Program-made: the position numbers and the translations under genes | The notes under the pieces: generated by a model | What the model saw: only the letters and a program-made list of their open reading frames with translations | Told to the model about the DNA's origin: nothing | Database searches by the model: none | Assembly: GCA_963555925.1 (NCBI GenBank) | Contig: CAUVXJ010000002.1 | Coordinates: 42,056 to 106,055 of the forward strand | DNA length: 64,000 nucleotides | Reading direction: 5' to 3' | From: Protofrankia sp963555925 | GTDB taxonomy: Bacteria; Actinomycetota; Actinomycetes; Frankiales; Frankiaceae | Part shown: one piece after another, positions 51,308 through 59,616 of the stretch | How positions within the stretch are numbered: position 1 is the first letter of the stretch | How the letters are laid out: each line of letters opens with the position of its first letter

Positions 51308-52134
51308 CGTTCGTCGGGGGTCGGGGTTGGGCCGCTGTCGTCGAAGACGATGTGGGCAGCGGTGTGGGCTAGCTGGGCCTGGTGGGATGCGGGGATGCCG
51401 AGGCGGTTCCAGGCAAACAGGACGTGATGTGCTAGGACCGCGCGGATGCCGCGGGCGAGCCGGCCCTGGTCGGCGAGGCTCGCGAGTGACCGCCCGGCGT
51501 GCCGGAACGCCGCTGGCCACGCCGGCAGTGCTTCGAGGGGCCGGACTGTGCGGGCGGTGAGGAGTCGGTGCACGGCGGCCCGGGTAGCGGGTGCAACAGC
51601 GGGCTGCCGTGCGCGGACCTGCTGGGTGCGGCGGTGGTCGGCGACGCGGGTCCAGATGTCGCCCTGCTCGTAGTAATCCTGGCCGGCGGCGTTCAGCAGC
51701 GCCGCAGCCAGCACGAGTCCCACCTCGTGGCGGTGGTCGGGGTGGGCCTGGCCGAGGTGGGCGAGGATGTTGCGGCTGTCGGTGTGGAAGAGAAGGTGCG
51801 CGACGTCCATGCCGGCGGGGCCACCGAAGGCGTGGGTCTCGGGCTCGTAGACGGCGGGCGCCCAGCGGTGGATCGCGTTGCCGGCGAGCAGGCCGCGAAG
51901 AGTTCGTTCGCCGAGCGCCGTCGGGGTCTGTCCGCCCTGGCCTGGGCCAGGGCGCCAGCGGATCCGCCAGAAGGCGGACTTTCTGGTGAACCACCACAGG
52001 CTGATCCCGTCTGTCTGTTCAGCTGCGGTGAGCAGTGGCGCCAGCTGGGTGACCCCCAAGTGTTCGGCGGCCCGCCAGTCCTGGCACCACACAGTCACCC
52101 CGCACCAGGCGGACTCGGTGTCAGGAGTGCTCAC
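51304..52134 (-). CDS. Stand-alone SpaB_C-like (thiopeptide-type) bacteriocin biosynthesis protein
   Basis: The 276-residue product resembles the C-terminal elimination domain of lantibiotic dehydratases: WWFTRKSAFWRIRWRPG, then YEPETHAFGGPAGMDVAHLL. It would eliminate glutamate from glutamylated Ser/Thr, or support that step. The LanB next door already carries its own C-terminal domain, so this is an extra copy. The GTG at 52134 overlaps the lanC stop by 4 bp. Confidence 0.82.
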   Translation of the reverse strand: MSTPDTESAWCGVTVWCQDWRAAEHLGVTQLAPLLTAAEQTDGISLWWFTRKSAFWRIRWRPGPGQGGQTPTALGERTLRGLLAGNAIHRWAPAVYEPETHAFGGPAGMDVAHLLFHTDSRNILAHLGQAHPDHRHEVGLVLAAALLNAAGQDYYEQGDIWTRVADHRRTQQVRARQPAVAPATRAAVHRLLTARTVRPLEALPAWPAAFRHAGRSLASLADQGRLARGIRAVLAHHVLFAWNRLGIPASHQAQLAHTAAHIVFDDSGPTPTPDER

Positions 52135-53438
52135 CTCTGAGCTCCCGGGTCCTGTGCTGGCCGAGTCGGGGGGAGGTCGAGCAGGAGGGCGGGTTCCCAG
52201 GCGGCGGCGGTGCCGGTCGCGACGGCATGCAGGACCGCGGCGATCCCGGCCGTGCCCTCGATGAGGCCGGGTAGCTGCCAGCCGGTGCCCTGCGCCGTGT
52301 CGAGGTTGTCGAGGAGCTGGTCGACCAGGGCGGGTAGGTGGCTACCGAGCGGGTAGAAGCGGGCATCCGTGGCGGCGCAGCGAACGGTGGCGACCAGGCC
52401 CGCCCAGCCGTGGCAGAGCGCCGGGTCGACGAAGCGGGCGAGCTGGGCGGGATCCGTGAGGCAGGCGGCGAGAGCTGCCTCGGCGCGTTGTTGCCGGGCG
52501 GTGTCGGCCAGCGCGACCGCGGCTAGCTGCTGGGCGCGGGCCAGACCGGGAGTGCCGTAACACCAGGACGCCCGGCCTGGGCCCGTCTGCGCAGGATGGC
52601 CGGCCAGCAGTTCACCGGCAGTGATCCGTTCGGGCCACCAGGGCCCGGCCGTGCCGTCCTGGCGCCAGGTGTCCAGCCAGTGACAGATCCGCTCGAGGGC
52701 ACCGGCGTGGCCGGTGACGACGATCCCGCGGCGGTGTGTGAGCGCCAGCAGCGCGAGCGGGCCGGCGATGCCGTGGGCCATGCCCAGGTCCGCGTGACCG
52801 CCGGCGAACGGCCCGGGTGGCGCTGTGGCGGGAACGTCGATGGTCCACCAGCCTGGCGCGGCCAGCCCGGCCGCGTCGGTGGCCGGCAGTGGTTCGGTGA
52901 GCCGGACAAGGTAGGTCAGGATCTGGCGGAGCTGCTCGCTGTCGGGGTGGCGGGTCGCCAGGTAGGCACCGAGGCCGGTCAGACCTCGGACCAGGTCGAA
53001 CTCGGCGCGTTCCGGTCGCCGTCGCGCCTCGATCCGTGCGTGGGCCGCCGCGAGCCGCCTCTCGACCAGCCTTTCGACGGCGGCGTGCAGTTGCTGGACC
53101 GCGCCGAGGTAGCGGCCGGGTGGGGCTGCCGCTGTCAGCGCGAACGCAAGCGCGGGGGCACCGAACCACAGGCCGGCGCCCGGCCCAGCGGAAAGGTCTT
53201 CCCTGGCGGCGGCCGTCAGCCAGGCTGCGACCGTGGACCAACCGCCAGCGTGGGCGCGGGCGCGCACGCCATGGAGAACCGCGATGCCGGCCGCGCCCTG
53301 GGCCAGCGACTGGCCCTGCCAGCGTGGGCTGCTCGGGCTCCGGTCGCCGCCTGGCTCGGGCGGTGGCGGCGCCAGCGCGTCGGCCAGCCGCGTCGCGATG
53401 GTGGCCGCGCGGGCCTGCCTGTCGATGACCACGGTCAT
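52131..53438 (-). CDS. lanC: Lanthionine synthetase C family protein
   Basis: The 435-residue LanC cyclase has zinc ligands in SWCYGTPGLARAQ (Cys293) and LCHGWAGLV (Cys342, His343), plus FAGGHADLGMAHGIAGPLAL, a usual LanC motif. It adds Cys thiols to dehydrated residues to close the rings. The ATG at 53438 overlaps the lanB stop by 4 bp. Confidence 0.93.
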   Translation of the reverse strand: MTVVIDRQARAATIATRLADALAPPPPEPGGDRSPSSPRWQGQSLAQGAAGIAVLHGVRARAHAGGWSTVAAWLTAAAREDLSAGPGAGLWFGAPALAFALTAAAPPGRYLGAVQQLHAAVERLVERRLAAAHARIEARRRPERAEFDLVRGLTGLGAYLATRHPDSEQLRQILTYLVRLTEPLPATDAAGLAAPGWWTIDVPATAPPGPFAGGHADLGMAHGIAGPLALLALTHRRGIVVTGHAGALERICHWLDTWRQDGTAGPWWPERITAGELLAGHPAQTGPGRASWCYGTPGLARAQQLAAVALADTARQQRAEAALAACLTDPAQLARFVDPALCHGWAGLVATVRCAATDARFYPLGSHLPALVDQLLDNLDTAQGTGWQLPGLIEGTAGIAAVLHAVATGTAAAWEPALLLDLPPTRPAQDPGAQR

Positions 53439-56400
53439 GGGCCTTCCGCTCCGGCCGGGTCCAGATGGGTCTGCTGGTCGGTGTTGTGCCAGGCGAGCGC
53501 AACCGCGCGGGCAAGCCGGTGGCAGGTGCGCTCCGCTGACGAGTCGATGCCGTAGGCGCGGACGTGGTGCAGATGCAGCAGCGACCCCAGCACCTCGCCG
53601 CTTGCGGGCCGGCCCGGAGATGCGGCGAGCTGGGCCGCGTACCGCTCGGCCGCCCGGCGCCGCGCGTGCCAAGCGGCCCATACCGGTGCCGGGAGCTGCG
53701 GGATAGCGGCGTCGGGAGAGGGCCGACCATCGCGCGTACGGGACAGCGCGATGGCCTGACGCAGGACCGGCCGATTGACCGCTGCTCCAGACGCTCGCAG
53801 GTTTTCCAGCAGCCACCGCACCCCTGCCTGCCTGCCGCCGATCAACGCACACGTCAGATCAATCATGCTCACCGCCGTCAGCCCAGCAGGGTGCAGTGCC
53901 CGGTTCGCGGCCTGGGCAGCCAGCTGGGTGATGGCGACGGCCGAGTCGGCGGCGAACAGGTTCTCGGCCGCGGCGAGTGCCTCGCCATCGCCGTAGCGGG
54001 CCGTCTCGGGGTGGTAGGTGTCGAGCACGAGATCGCCGATGAGGCGCTGGGCCCGCAACTGCTCCGCCCACGCGCCGACCCGGACTGCTGCTCGTCCGTA
54101 GCTGTCGGTGGCACCGTGGGCGTCCGGTACGAGGTGGAGCCGGAGGCGTAGGTGTGGGGCGGGGTCGCGGTAACGGACGAACCACCATCGCGGAGGCACG
54201 TCCCAGGCGTCGAGCAGCGCGGGCAGATGGCCGGTGAGGATCGTGTCGACGACGTCCGGATGGCAGTACAGCTTCGCGAAGAGCACCGTCGACCCCGGCA
54301 GGATCCCGGATCCTGCGTCGGCCACCGGTGTCGGACCGGGCGTCGTCACGACGGCCGGCGCGGGGCGCGGGGCGGCGGTCGTCGCCACCGGGACGACGAT
54401 CTCGTGAGCTCGGCCGTCGGTCCAGCCATAGTCGGCTGGGCCTGGCGCCTCGGACAGGGTCACGGCGTCGCCGGCACGGTCGAGTTCGGCACGCAGCAGA
54501 TCGCGATCCATCAGCTCGTCCAAGTCCAGCCGTAGCCGTACATCCGCCCGGCCGGTGCTCACCCAACGGGGCAGTCCTGACCGGTCCCGCAACCACGCGA
54601 GCGCGTCGGCCCACTCCTGGTCTCCCGCCTGCGGACCTGGAAGATCGGATGGGTCGATTCGCCATCGGGCCGGTGCCAGGACCGCGCGGCCATGACGAAC
54701 CCTCGGCAGGAACGGGAGACAGCCCGCCGCGCCCCACGAGAACGGGGCAACGGCCCCGGCGCCAGCGCGCGGCAGCTCGTGCAGCAGCCGCGCGAGCGGC
54801 GGGAAAGTCTGCCGGGCGGCGGCATTCGTCAACAACGGCTCGACGACGGCGCGACGGGACAGGGAAACCAAGTAGAGCCGTTCGTCATCCGCCGTGACCG
54901 CCAGATCCGTCCACAGCAGCCCGCCGCGCCGGCCCTCGCGGTGCTCCGCGAGTGAGACCCAGTCCGCCAGGACGTGGGGGGTGCGGGTGACGTTCTCCAG
55001 CCGGGCGTGCGCCGGCGGGAACGACAGCTGCGCTACCACCGCGCCCTCCACCATCGGCGGTAACCGCCGGAAGACACTGACCATCCTGAGCCGGTCGGCA
55101 TCGGGGAGCAGGTCAAGGAATCGGCCGCTCATCGCCGCTCCGGTGCGGCTGACACCCGTGACCAACAGGGCGAACGCGCCCTTGGACAGGGCCGCCGCCG
55201 ACGATGCCAGCACCTCGGCGCATATCTCCACATGCGGCTCCGACCAGGACCCAGCCGTCGGTGCGGACACAGCGTCGAGAGTGGCATCGTCCAGAACGAC
55301 TTCCTGCTGGCCATTGAGCGCCGCGTGCTGGGCGAACTGCAGCAGCCACTCGTCCCGGAGCGACACGCCGCCGGCAGACGCCGACTCCACGACGAGGCCA
55401 AAATGCGCCGGATAGCCCAGCCCCACCACCGGGTCAACCAGCTGAGCGACTCGGACCAGCGTCGACTCGCCGAACTTGTCAAGGAACCTGTGGTGGTAGG
55501 CCCGCCACGACGGGTTGCCAGCGGGGTTTGGAGTCAGCCGCAGGAGTGCTCCGGCCGCCGCGGCGGCCTCCACCGCCACGTGTTCCGGCAGCCCTACCGC
55601 GCAGCTCAGCCGCAGGTCGACCGCGAGCGGCTGCTCGACCACCGCGCACACCGCCCGCATCCGCTCACGAAGGGCGGCCAGACGTGGCCGCGCGAACGAG
55701 CCGTCCGTATCGCGTGCTGCCCTTAGCTCCGCCTGGATCATCCGGAGATCGCCAACGAGGCCCGCCGAGGGATCGCTGGAGCTGTCGCCAGGCCGGTTGG
55801 TGGCGGTCGGCACGCACGTTTCCTCGATGCCCTTCAGCGCATCGAGAAGGTGGGCAACGCCGTCTGTGCACGTCGCAGGTGGCCGCAGGCTACTCACGAG
55901 CGCTCCGCACATCAGCAGCTGCGCAAGCATGTCCTCGACGCGGAGCCAAGGAAGACCGAGCTTGGCCGACACCAAATCTACAAGATCGACAAATCGAACG
56001 GGGGTCGCTGCGGACGCCACGGCGACTCGAACGGCTCGGCTGTGGCGGACCGATACCTCGGCGGGAAGAAAGGCGTCCGTCGGCGGGTGTGCATGCGGGC
56101 GCCACGGCACCACAAGTCGCTCGCCGCGCACCACGGCCAGGTCGTTGGCGACCACGGTCAGCGCCGCGCGGACAGCGCTCATGGACTCCAGCCGGGTGAC
56201 GACCGCAGCCAGCCACACCGAGTCCGCCCGCGGGTAGGGGCGATCATCGCCGGCCCAGCGCAGTGCGGGGTCGACGCCGAGGCGCACCGGGGCCACACCG
56301 GCGAACAACCCGAATGGCGTTGCCCGTCGGCTCATCCGCACCAGATAACGCGCCACTGCCAACCCCAGCCGGCGAACCCGCCGCGCGGACGGGCGGGGTC

Positions 56401-56641
56401 CCTGGCACGCATCCTCCACGCCTGCCGCCAGCGCCGGGCTCGCGGTCTCGATGGCGCCTGCGACGGCCGGCCACGCCCAGACTTCGGCCAGCCATGTGCA
56501 CCAGCGGTCCACGTCGTCGCAGTTCGCGCCCGGCCAGGAACCCGCGGCTATGGCCTTCGCCGACTCGTCCGACATCGCGGAAGCACGGAAAAGCGCCGCG
56601 TCGAGGGGCGCATAGACCAGCGGGCCGCCCCGAGAGTCCAC
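53435..56641 (-). CDS. lanB: Full-length lantibiotic dehydratase LanB
   Basis: The 1068-residue product has the N-terminal glutamylation domain (about 1-760), with YLVRMSRRATPFGLFAGVAP and FLDKFGESTLVRVAQLVDP. The C-terminal elimination domain (about 790-1060) has LFAKLYCHPDVVDTI, WWFVRYRDPAPHLRLRLH and VLDTYHPETARYG. It uses glutamyl-tRNA to activate Ser/Thr of the precursor and eliminates glutamate to give dehydro-residues. The GTG at 56641 follows GGAGG. The precursor gene is 105 bp upstream on the same strand. Confidence 0.93.
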   Translation of the reverse strand: MDSRGGPLVYAPLDAALFRASAMSDESAKAIAAGSWPGANCDDVDRWCTWLAEVWAWPAVAGAIETASPALAAGVEDACQGPRPSARRVRRLGLAVARYLVRMSRRATPFGLFAGVAPVRLGVDPALRWAGDDRPYPRADSVWLAAVVTRLESMSAVRAALTVVANDLAVVRGERLVVPWRPHAHPPTDAFLPAEVSVRHSRAVRVAVASAATPVRFVDLVDLVSAKLGLPWLRVEDMLAQLLMCGALVSSLRPPATCTDGVAHLLDALKGIEETCVPTATNRPGDSSSDPSAGLVGDLRMIQAELRAARDTDGSFARPRLAALRERMRAVCAVVEQPLAVDLRLSCAVGLPEHVAVEAAAAAGALLRLTPNPAGNPSWRAYHHRFLDKFGESTLVRVAQLVDPVVGLGYPAHFGLVVESASAGGVSLRDEWLLQFAQHAALNGQQEVVLDDATLDAVSAPTAGSWSEPHVEICAEVLASSAAALSKGAFALLVTGVSRTGAAMSGRFLDLLPDADRLRMVSVFRRLPPMVEGAVVAQLSFPPAHARLENVTRTPHVLADWVSLAEHREGRRGGLLWTDLAVTADDERLYLVSLSRRAVVEPLLTNAAARQTFPPLARLLHELPRAGAGAVAPFSWGAAGCLPFLPRVRHGRAVLAPARWRIDPSDLPGPQAGDQEWADALAWLRDRSGLPRWVSTGRADVRLRLDLDELMDRDLLRAELDRAGDAVTLSEAPGPADYGWTDGRAHEIVVPVATTAAPRPAPAVVTTPGPTPVADAGSGILPGSTVLFAKLYCHPDVVDTILTGHLPALLDAWDVPPRWWFVRYRDPAPHLRLRLHLVPDAHGATDSYGRAAVRVGAWAEQLRAQRLIGDLVLDTYHPETARYGDGEALAAAENLFAADSAVAITQLAAQAANRALHPAGLTAVSMIDLTCALIGGRQAGVRWLLENLRASGAAVNRPVLRQAIALSRTRDGRPSPDAAIPQLPAPVWAAWHARRRAAERYAAQLAASPGRPASGEVLGSLLHLHHVRAYGIDSSAERTCHRLARAVALAWHNTDQQTHLDPAGAEGP

Positions 56642-56746
56642 GACATCGCCTCCGCCTGGTCAGCAGCTGTCAATAAAACGGCAGACATACGCTCCGGGTG
56701 TTGCCGGACGGCGCACCCCCGAACAACACCCGGACTCGCGGCGGTG

Positions 56747-56899
56747 TCAGCAGTCCTTGTTCTTGTTCGTCGAGCAGCCGTTGTCCGTGGTGCACAGCAG
56801 CGCGTTCGCCGCGTCGCCCTGCTCGACGATCGTGACGTCGAGGTCCAGCTCGCCGATCTCGGCGGCAGTCACGTCGGACGTGAAGGCGTCCATGGTCAT
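56747..56899 (-). CDS. FxLD-type lanthipeptide precursor
   Basis: The 50-residue peptide reads MTMDAFTSDVTAAEIGELDL and then DVTIVEQGDAANALLCTTDN, ending GCSTNKNKDC. The ELDLDVTIVE segment is the leader motif of the FxLD family with Leu in the F position. The core has Cys36, Cys42 and Cys50 and six Ser/Thr/Asn-rich positions (Thr37, Thr38, Ser43, Thr44) as dehydration and ring sites. AGGGAG lies upstream of the ATG. lanB follows. Confidence 0.85.
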   Translation of the reverse strand: MTMDAFTSDVTAAEIGELDLDVTIVEQGDAANALLCTTDNGCSTNKNKDC

Positions 56900-57297
56900 C
56901 ACACTCCCTGTCTGCCCGTTCGTGTAAGAGGCGGGCTCCCGAAGGACTCCAGTGGTGCCGTGGTGCCGCCTGGCCCTCGACCGGGGGCGCTTGAGGGTAT
57001 GGTCACCGCCATTCCGGCAGTGCCCCAGCGAGGGGACGGCTCCGCGCGGCCGACGCAGGGCTCCAAGCCACTCGATAGTCCTGAGCGGGATCCCGGACAC
57101 TCCTTGTCGACCAGGCTTGCGGTTACAAGAGTGGAGCCCCGCCCTCCCGCGAAGTGACACACGTTGTGTCACCAATCTGCTGCTGTCTGGCGCCCGACGC
57201 GATCGCGTACCGGGTATGTTGGTGACCAAGGTCTCGACTTGGCGGTTGCAGGCGAGCTGCCAGCTAAGATCGTTAATCGGACCCAGCATTGATCATC
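56900..57297. other. Divergent control region of the lanthipeptide cluster
   Basis: About 400 bp between the precursor and the plus-strand arm. It holds the palindrome at 57154-57172. No gene is supported. Promoters for both directions are expected here. Confidence 0.5.
57154..57172. promoter_or_regulatory. Perfect 8-bp palindrome, likely operator
   Basis: GTGACACA (57154-57161) and TGTGTCAC (57165-57172) are exact inverted repeats with a 3-base spacer. The placement between the divergent arms, about 255 bp from the precursor start, suits a dimeric repressor site. The XRE proteins at 46658 or 58338 are the nearest candidates. Confidence 0.6.
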
Positions 57298-57411
57298 ATG
57301 GCGAAGGTGGAAGGTAGTAGGCGCGGCGACGAGTTCGGGCTCAACGTCATCGTGACCGCCTGGCACGGCGACGCACGGCACCCGGGTCGGCGCCGGTCAG
57401 ACCAGAGATGA
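57298..57411 (+). CDS. Possible small peptide resembling the FxLD leader
   Basis: The 37-residue frame MAKVEGSRRGDEFGLNVIVT and 17 more residues contains EFGLNVIVT, which aligns with ELDLDVTIV of the precursor. It has no Cys, so no lanthionine could form. Only a weak purine-rich site precedes the ATG. It may be a decayed second precursor or an unrelated small protein. Confidence 0.35.
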   Translation: MAKVEGSRRGDEFGLNVIVTAWHGDARHPGRRRSDQR

Positions 57412-57498
57412 CGCCAAGGCGCTCACACGCGGCCTGTGTGACGGTGATCGGGCGGATCCCTGCCCCGACCACAGCCCAGGAGAGCGACAGGAGAGCTG

Positions 57499-58317
57499 GT
57501 GACCTTGGTGTGCGTCGTCGGTGGGCACGGTTACGTGGGCTCGCGAGTGGTCCACGCCGCCGGCGGACCCGATGCGGTGACCGCGGTCAGCCGAGACGGA
57601 GCGACACGGCATGGCGTTCCATCCACGAGCTGGCCGGACTTCCTCGATGATCTTAAGCGCATCCATGCCCCAGTCGTTGTCTGGCTGCTGGATGGCGCCA
57701 AGCACGACGAGCATGCTCGGCTCACCGAACTACTGGTCACCCGACCCGACGGCCACCTCGTACTCGTTTCGACCTGCACCGTCTACGGCGCCCGAGGCGA
57801 CCTCCTCTGCGACGAAAACACCCCGTTGGACCTCCGTACCGGCCACGCGCGACTCAAAGCCAGCTGCGAGGCCATGCTTAGACGCACCACGTGGACATCG
57901 GCTGTGCTACGGCTTGGTGCGCTATACGGAATCGACGACCGTCGTGTCCGGGCCGACCGGATCGAGAAGTGGGTCACCCAAGCGGCCACCGAGCATGTCA
58001 TCACCGTGCCCGATCCCGACCACTGGCGAGGCTGGGTCCACCGGGATCAGGCAGCTCGCGCCCTCTGGCGGGCCGCCAACTCGCAGACCCCCGGCGTTTT
58101 CAACATCGCCTCAACGAACCTGACCTTCGCGCAGGCCGCGCACACCTCCTCCACGATGCTGGGCGCAGAAATCACTGCGGCCGGCGAGGCGGATGCGTGC
58201 AGCTATCGGGTCAACTCCTCCGTTGCCCTCGCGCGTGGCCTGCTCGACATCGAGCCCGACGAAGACATCGAGGCGGCGACTGCCGCTTTCGCGAATCGCG
58301 AGAGGGGCACGACGTAG
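57499..58317 (+). CDS. NAD-dependent epimerase/dehydratase (extended SDR)
   Basis: The 272-residue product starts TLVCVVGGHGYVGSRVVHAA, with the Gly-rich NAD site GGHGYVG. LVLVSTCTVYGARG carries the SDR Tyr pattern, and a substrate-binding C-terminal part follows (DHWRGWVHRDQAARALWRA). The GTG at 57499 follows AGGAG. It faces away from the lanthipeptide operon and may act on the product or be a separate function. Confidence 0.82.
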   Translation: MTLVCVVGGHGYVGSRVVHAAGGPDAVTAVSRDGATRHGVPSTSWPDFLDDLKRIHAPVVVWLLDGAKHDEHARLTELLVTRPDGHLVLVSTCTVYGARGDLLCDENTPLDLRTGHARLKASCEAMLRRTTWTSAVLRLGALYGIDDRRVRADRIEKWVTQAATEHVITVPDPDHWRGWVHRDQAARALWRAANSQTPGVFNIASTNLTFAQAAHTSSTMLGAEITAAGEADACSYRVNSSVALARGLLDIEPDEDIEAATAAFANRERGTT

Positions 58318-58337
58318 AGTGAGAGAAGACATACGCC

Positions 58338-59435
58338 GTGCGTCCGTCCAAAACGTCCACAGCCGACCGAGCTTACTCAGGGGCCCCCACGATTGATGAC
58401 GACCGTACCCTCGGTGTAGGCGAACGCATAGCCAACGCACGCAAGGCTCGCAGTTTCAGTCAACGCCAGCTGGCCGAACACGCCCACGTGAGCCTTTCGC
58501 TGCTCCGTAAGGTCGAGCAGGGCAGCCGCGACGCCACGCCAGCCCTCATCGCAGCGGTCGCATGGACGCTGACCATCGATGTGACGGCCCTGACCGGCCA
58601 GCCCTACGATCTCGGCGGCCGGCATCTCGATCCGCTTCACCAGCACATCCCCGCGCTCCGACGTGCGCTCACGTACTGGGACCTGCCTCCCGAGGGCATC
58701 ACGCCACGGCCGCCGGCAGAGCTGGTCCGCGACGCCGACCACGCCGCGGACCTCCGTCGATCCGGCAGCCACGTCCAACTCGCTACCAACCTTCCGGCCC
58801 TGCTCACGGAGACCACCGCTGCCATCCACAGCGCTCCGGCCGGACCGGAACGCGAACGTTCCTACGCCGCCTTGACCGTGCTGCTGTTCGCCGCACGCTC
58901 CGTCACCTACAAGACGGGATACATCGACCTTTCCACCCTCATCGAGGAGCGAACTCACTGGGCGGCACTCGCGTCCTCTGACCCGATGCTCGGGGCACGG
59001 TCGGACGGCCTGCGCGGAGGCGATATGGCCGGGCGGGCTTACGGAGCTCGCTGGGGCTGGTTAATTAGGCGACGTCAGAGAAGGCGGATCCAGCGATGGT
59101 TCCGACGGTTTGGCGCGGTGTTATCCGGTCGGGGCGGCGTCTTCGCAGGTAGATGGCCTGCTTCCCGCGTCGCCGAGGGCAATCGTCGGACCCGGTACAA
59201 TCGGATAGCGGTTCGTATTCTGGTACGTCAGGTCCACAAGAGTCGTCATGTTCGAACCCCGGTTGATCTCGATCAGCCGGGGTTTATCTTTTTCGGCGGG
59301 GAGTGGGCAGTAGGGCCGCTGCCGGGGCAACTACCCGGTGAGGACTGGTGGCTGGTCCCGCGGGTCAAGCACCTACCGGTGATCTTCCTTGCGGCGTGGG
59401 CCTTCGGTGAGGGTGCACTCTCGCGATATATGTGA
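58338..59435 (+). CDS. XRE-family regulator with an aberrant C-terminal tail
   Basis: The N-terminal 55 residues after the start lead to a helix-turn-helix (IANARKARSFSQRQLAEHAH, then VSLSLLRKVEQGS) and a helical body to about residue 220 (ERTHWAALASSDPMLGARSD). After that the frame becomes Arg-rich and Gly-rich (LIRRRQRRRIQRWFRRFGAV) and unlike a helical regulator. The gene is probably truncated near 59000-59040 by an insertion or deletion and reads into foreign DNA. It lies 21 bp after the SDR stop, so it was likely in the same operon. Confidence 0.7.
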   Translation: MRPSKTSTADRAYSGAPTIDDDRTLGVGERIANARKARSFSQRQLAEHAHVSLSLLRKVEQGSRDATPALIAAVAWTLTIDVTALTGQPYDLGGRHLDPLHQHIPALRRALTYWDLPPEGITPRPPAELVRDADHAADLRRSGSHVQLATNLPALLTETTAAIHSAPAGPERERSYAALTVLLFAARSVTYKTGYIDLSTLIEERTHWAALASSDPMLGARSDGLRGGDMAGRAYGARWGWLIRRRQRRRIQRWFRRFGAVLSGRGGVFAGRWPASRVAEGNRRTRYNRIAVRILVRQVHKSRHVRTPVDLDQPGFIFFGGEWAVGPLPGQLPGEDWWLVPRVKHLPVIFLAAWAFGEGALSRYM

Positions 59436-59512
59436 GGGCCGTTCCCCCCCGATCATGACGGTCCCGCTCTCGTCGGGCTGTCGCTGATCTGTTCGTCACC
59501 GAGCGCAGAACG

Positions 59513-59608
59513 TGTACTCACTCCCGCAAACCTTGTACTGATGGCTTAGCAAGACTTGTACTATTGGGCTCGCAAATCTTGTACTGTTTGGCTCGCAAAT
59601 TATGTACT
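59513..59608 (+). promoter_or_regulatory. Five iteron-like repeats before the second DUF4143 ATPase
   Basis: TGTACT recurs at 59513, 59534, 59557, 59580 and 59603, spaced 21, 23, 23 and 23 bp. The surrounding unit is roughly GCAAATCTTGTACTGTTTGG plus CTC. The last unit ends 9 bp before the ATPase start, so a bound protein would block transcription or translation start. It is likely an autoregulatory operator. Confidence 0.65.
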
Positions 59609-59616
59609 GTTGCCGT

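Noticed and set aside
53435..56641. Several long plus-strand frames opposite lanB
   Set aside because: They lack domains and ribosome sites; lanB has both family domains and coupled neighbours.
59513..59608. TGTACT array considered as a CRISPR array or a plasmid origin
   Set aside because: The units are too short with no unique spacers, and there is no Rep gene; the place right before an ATPase start favours an operator.
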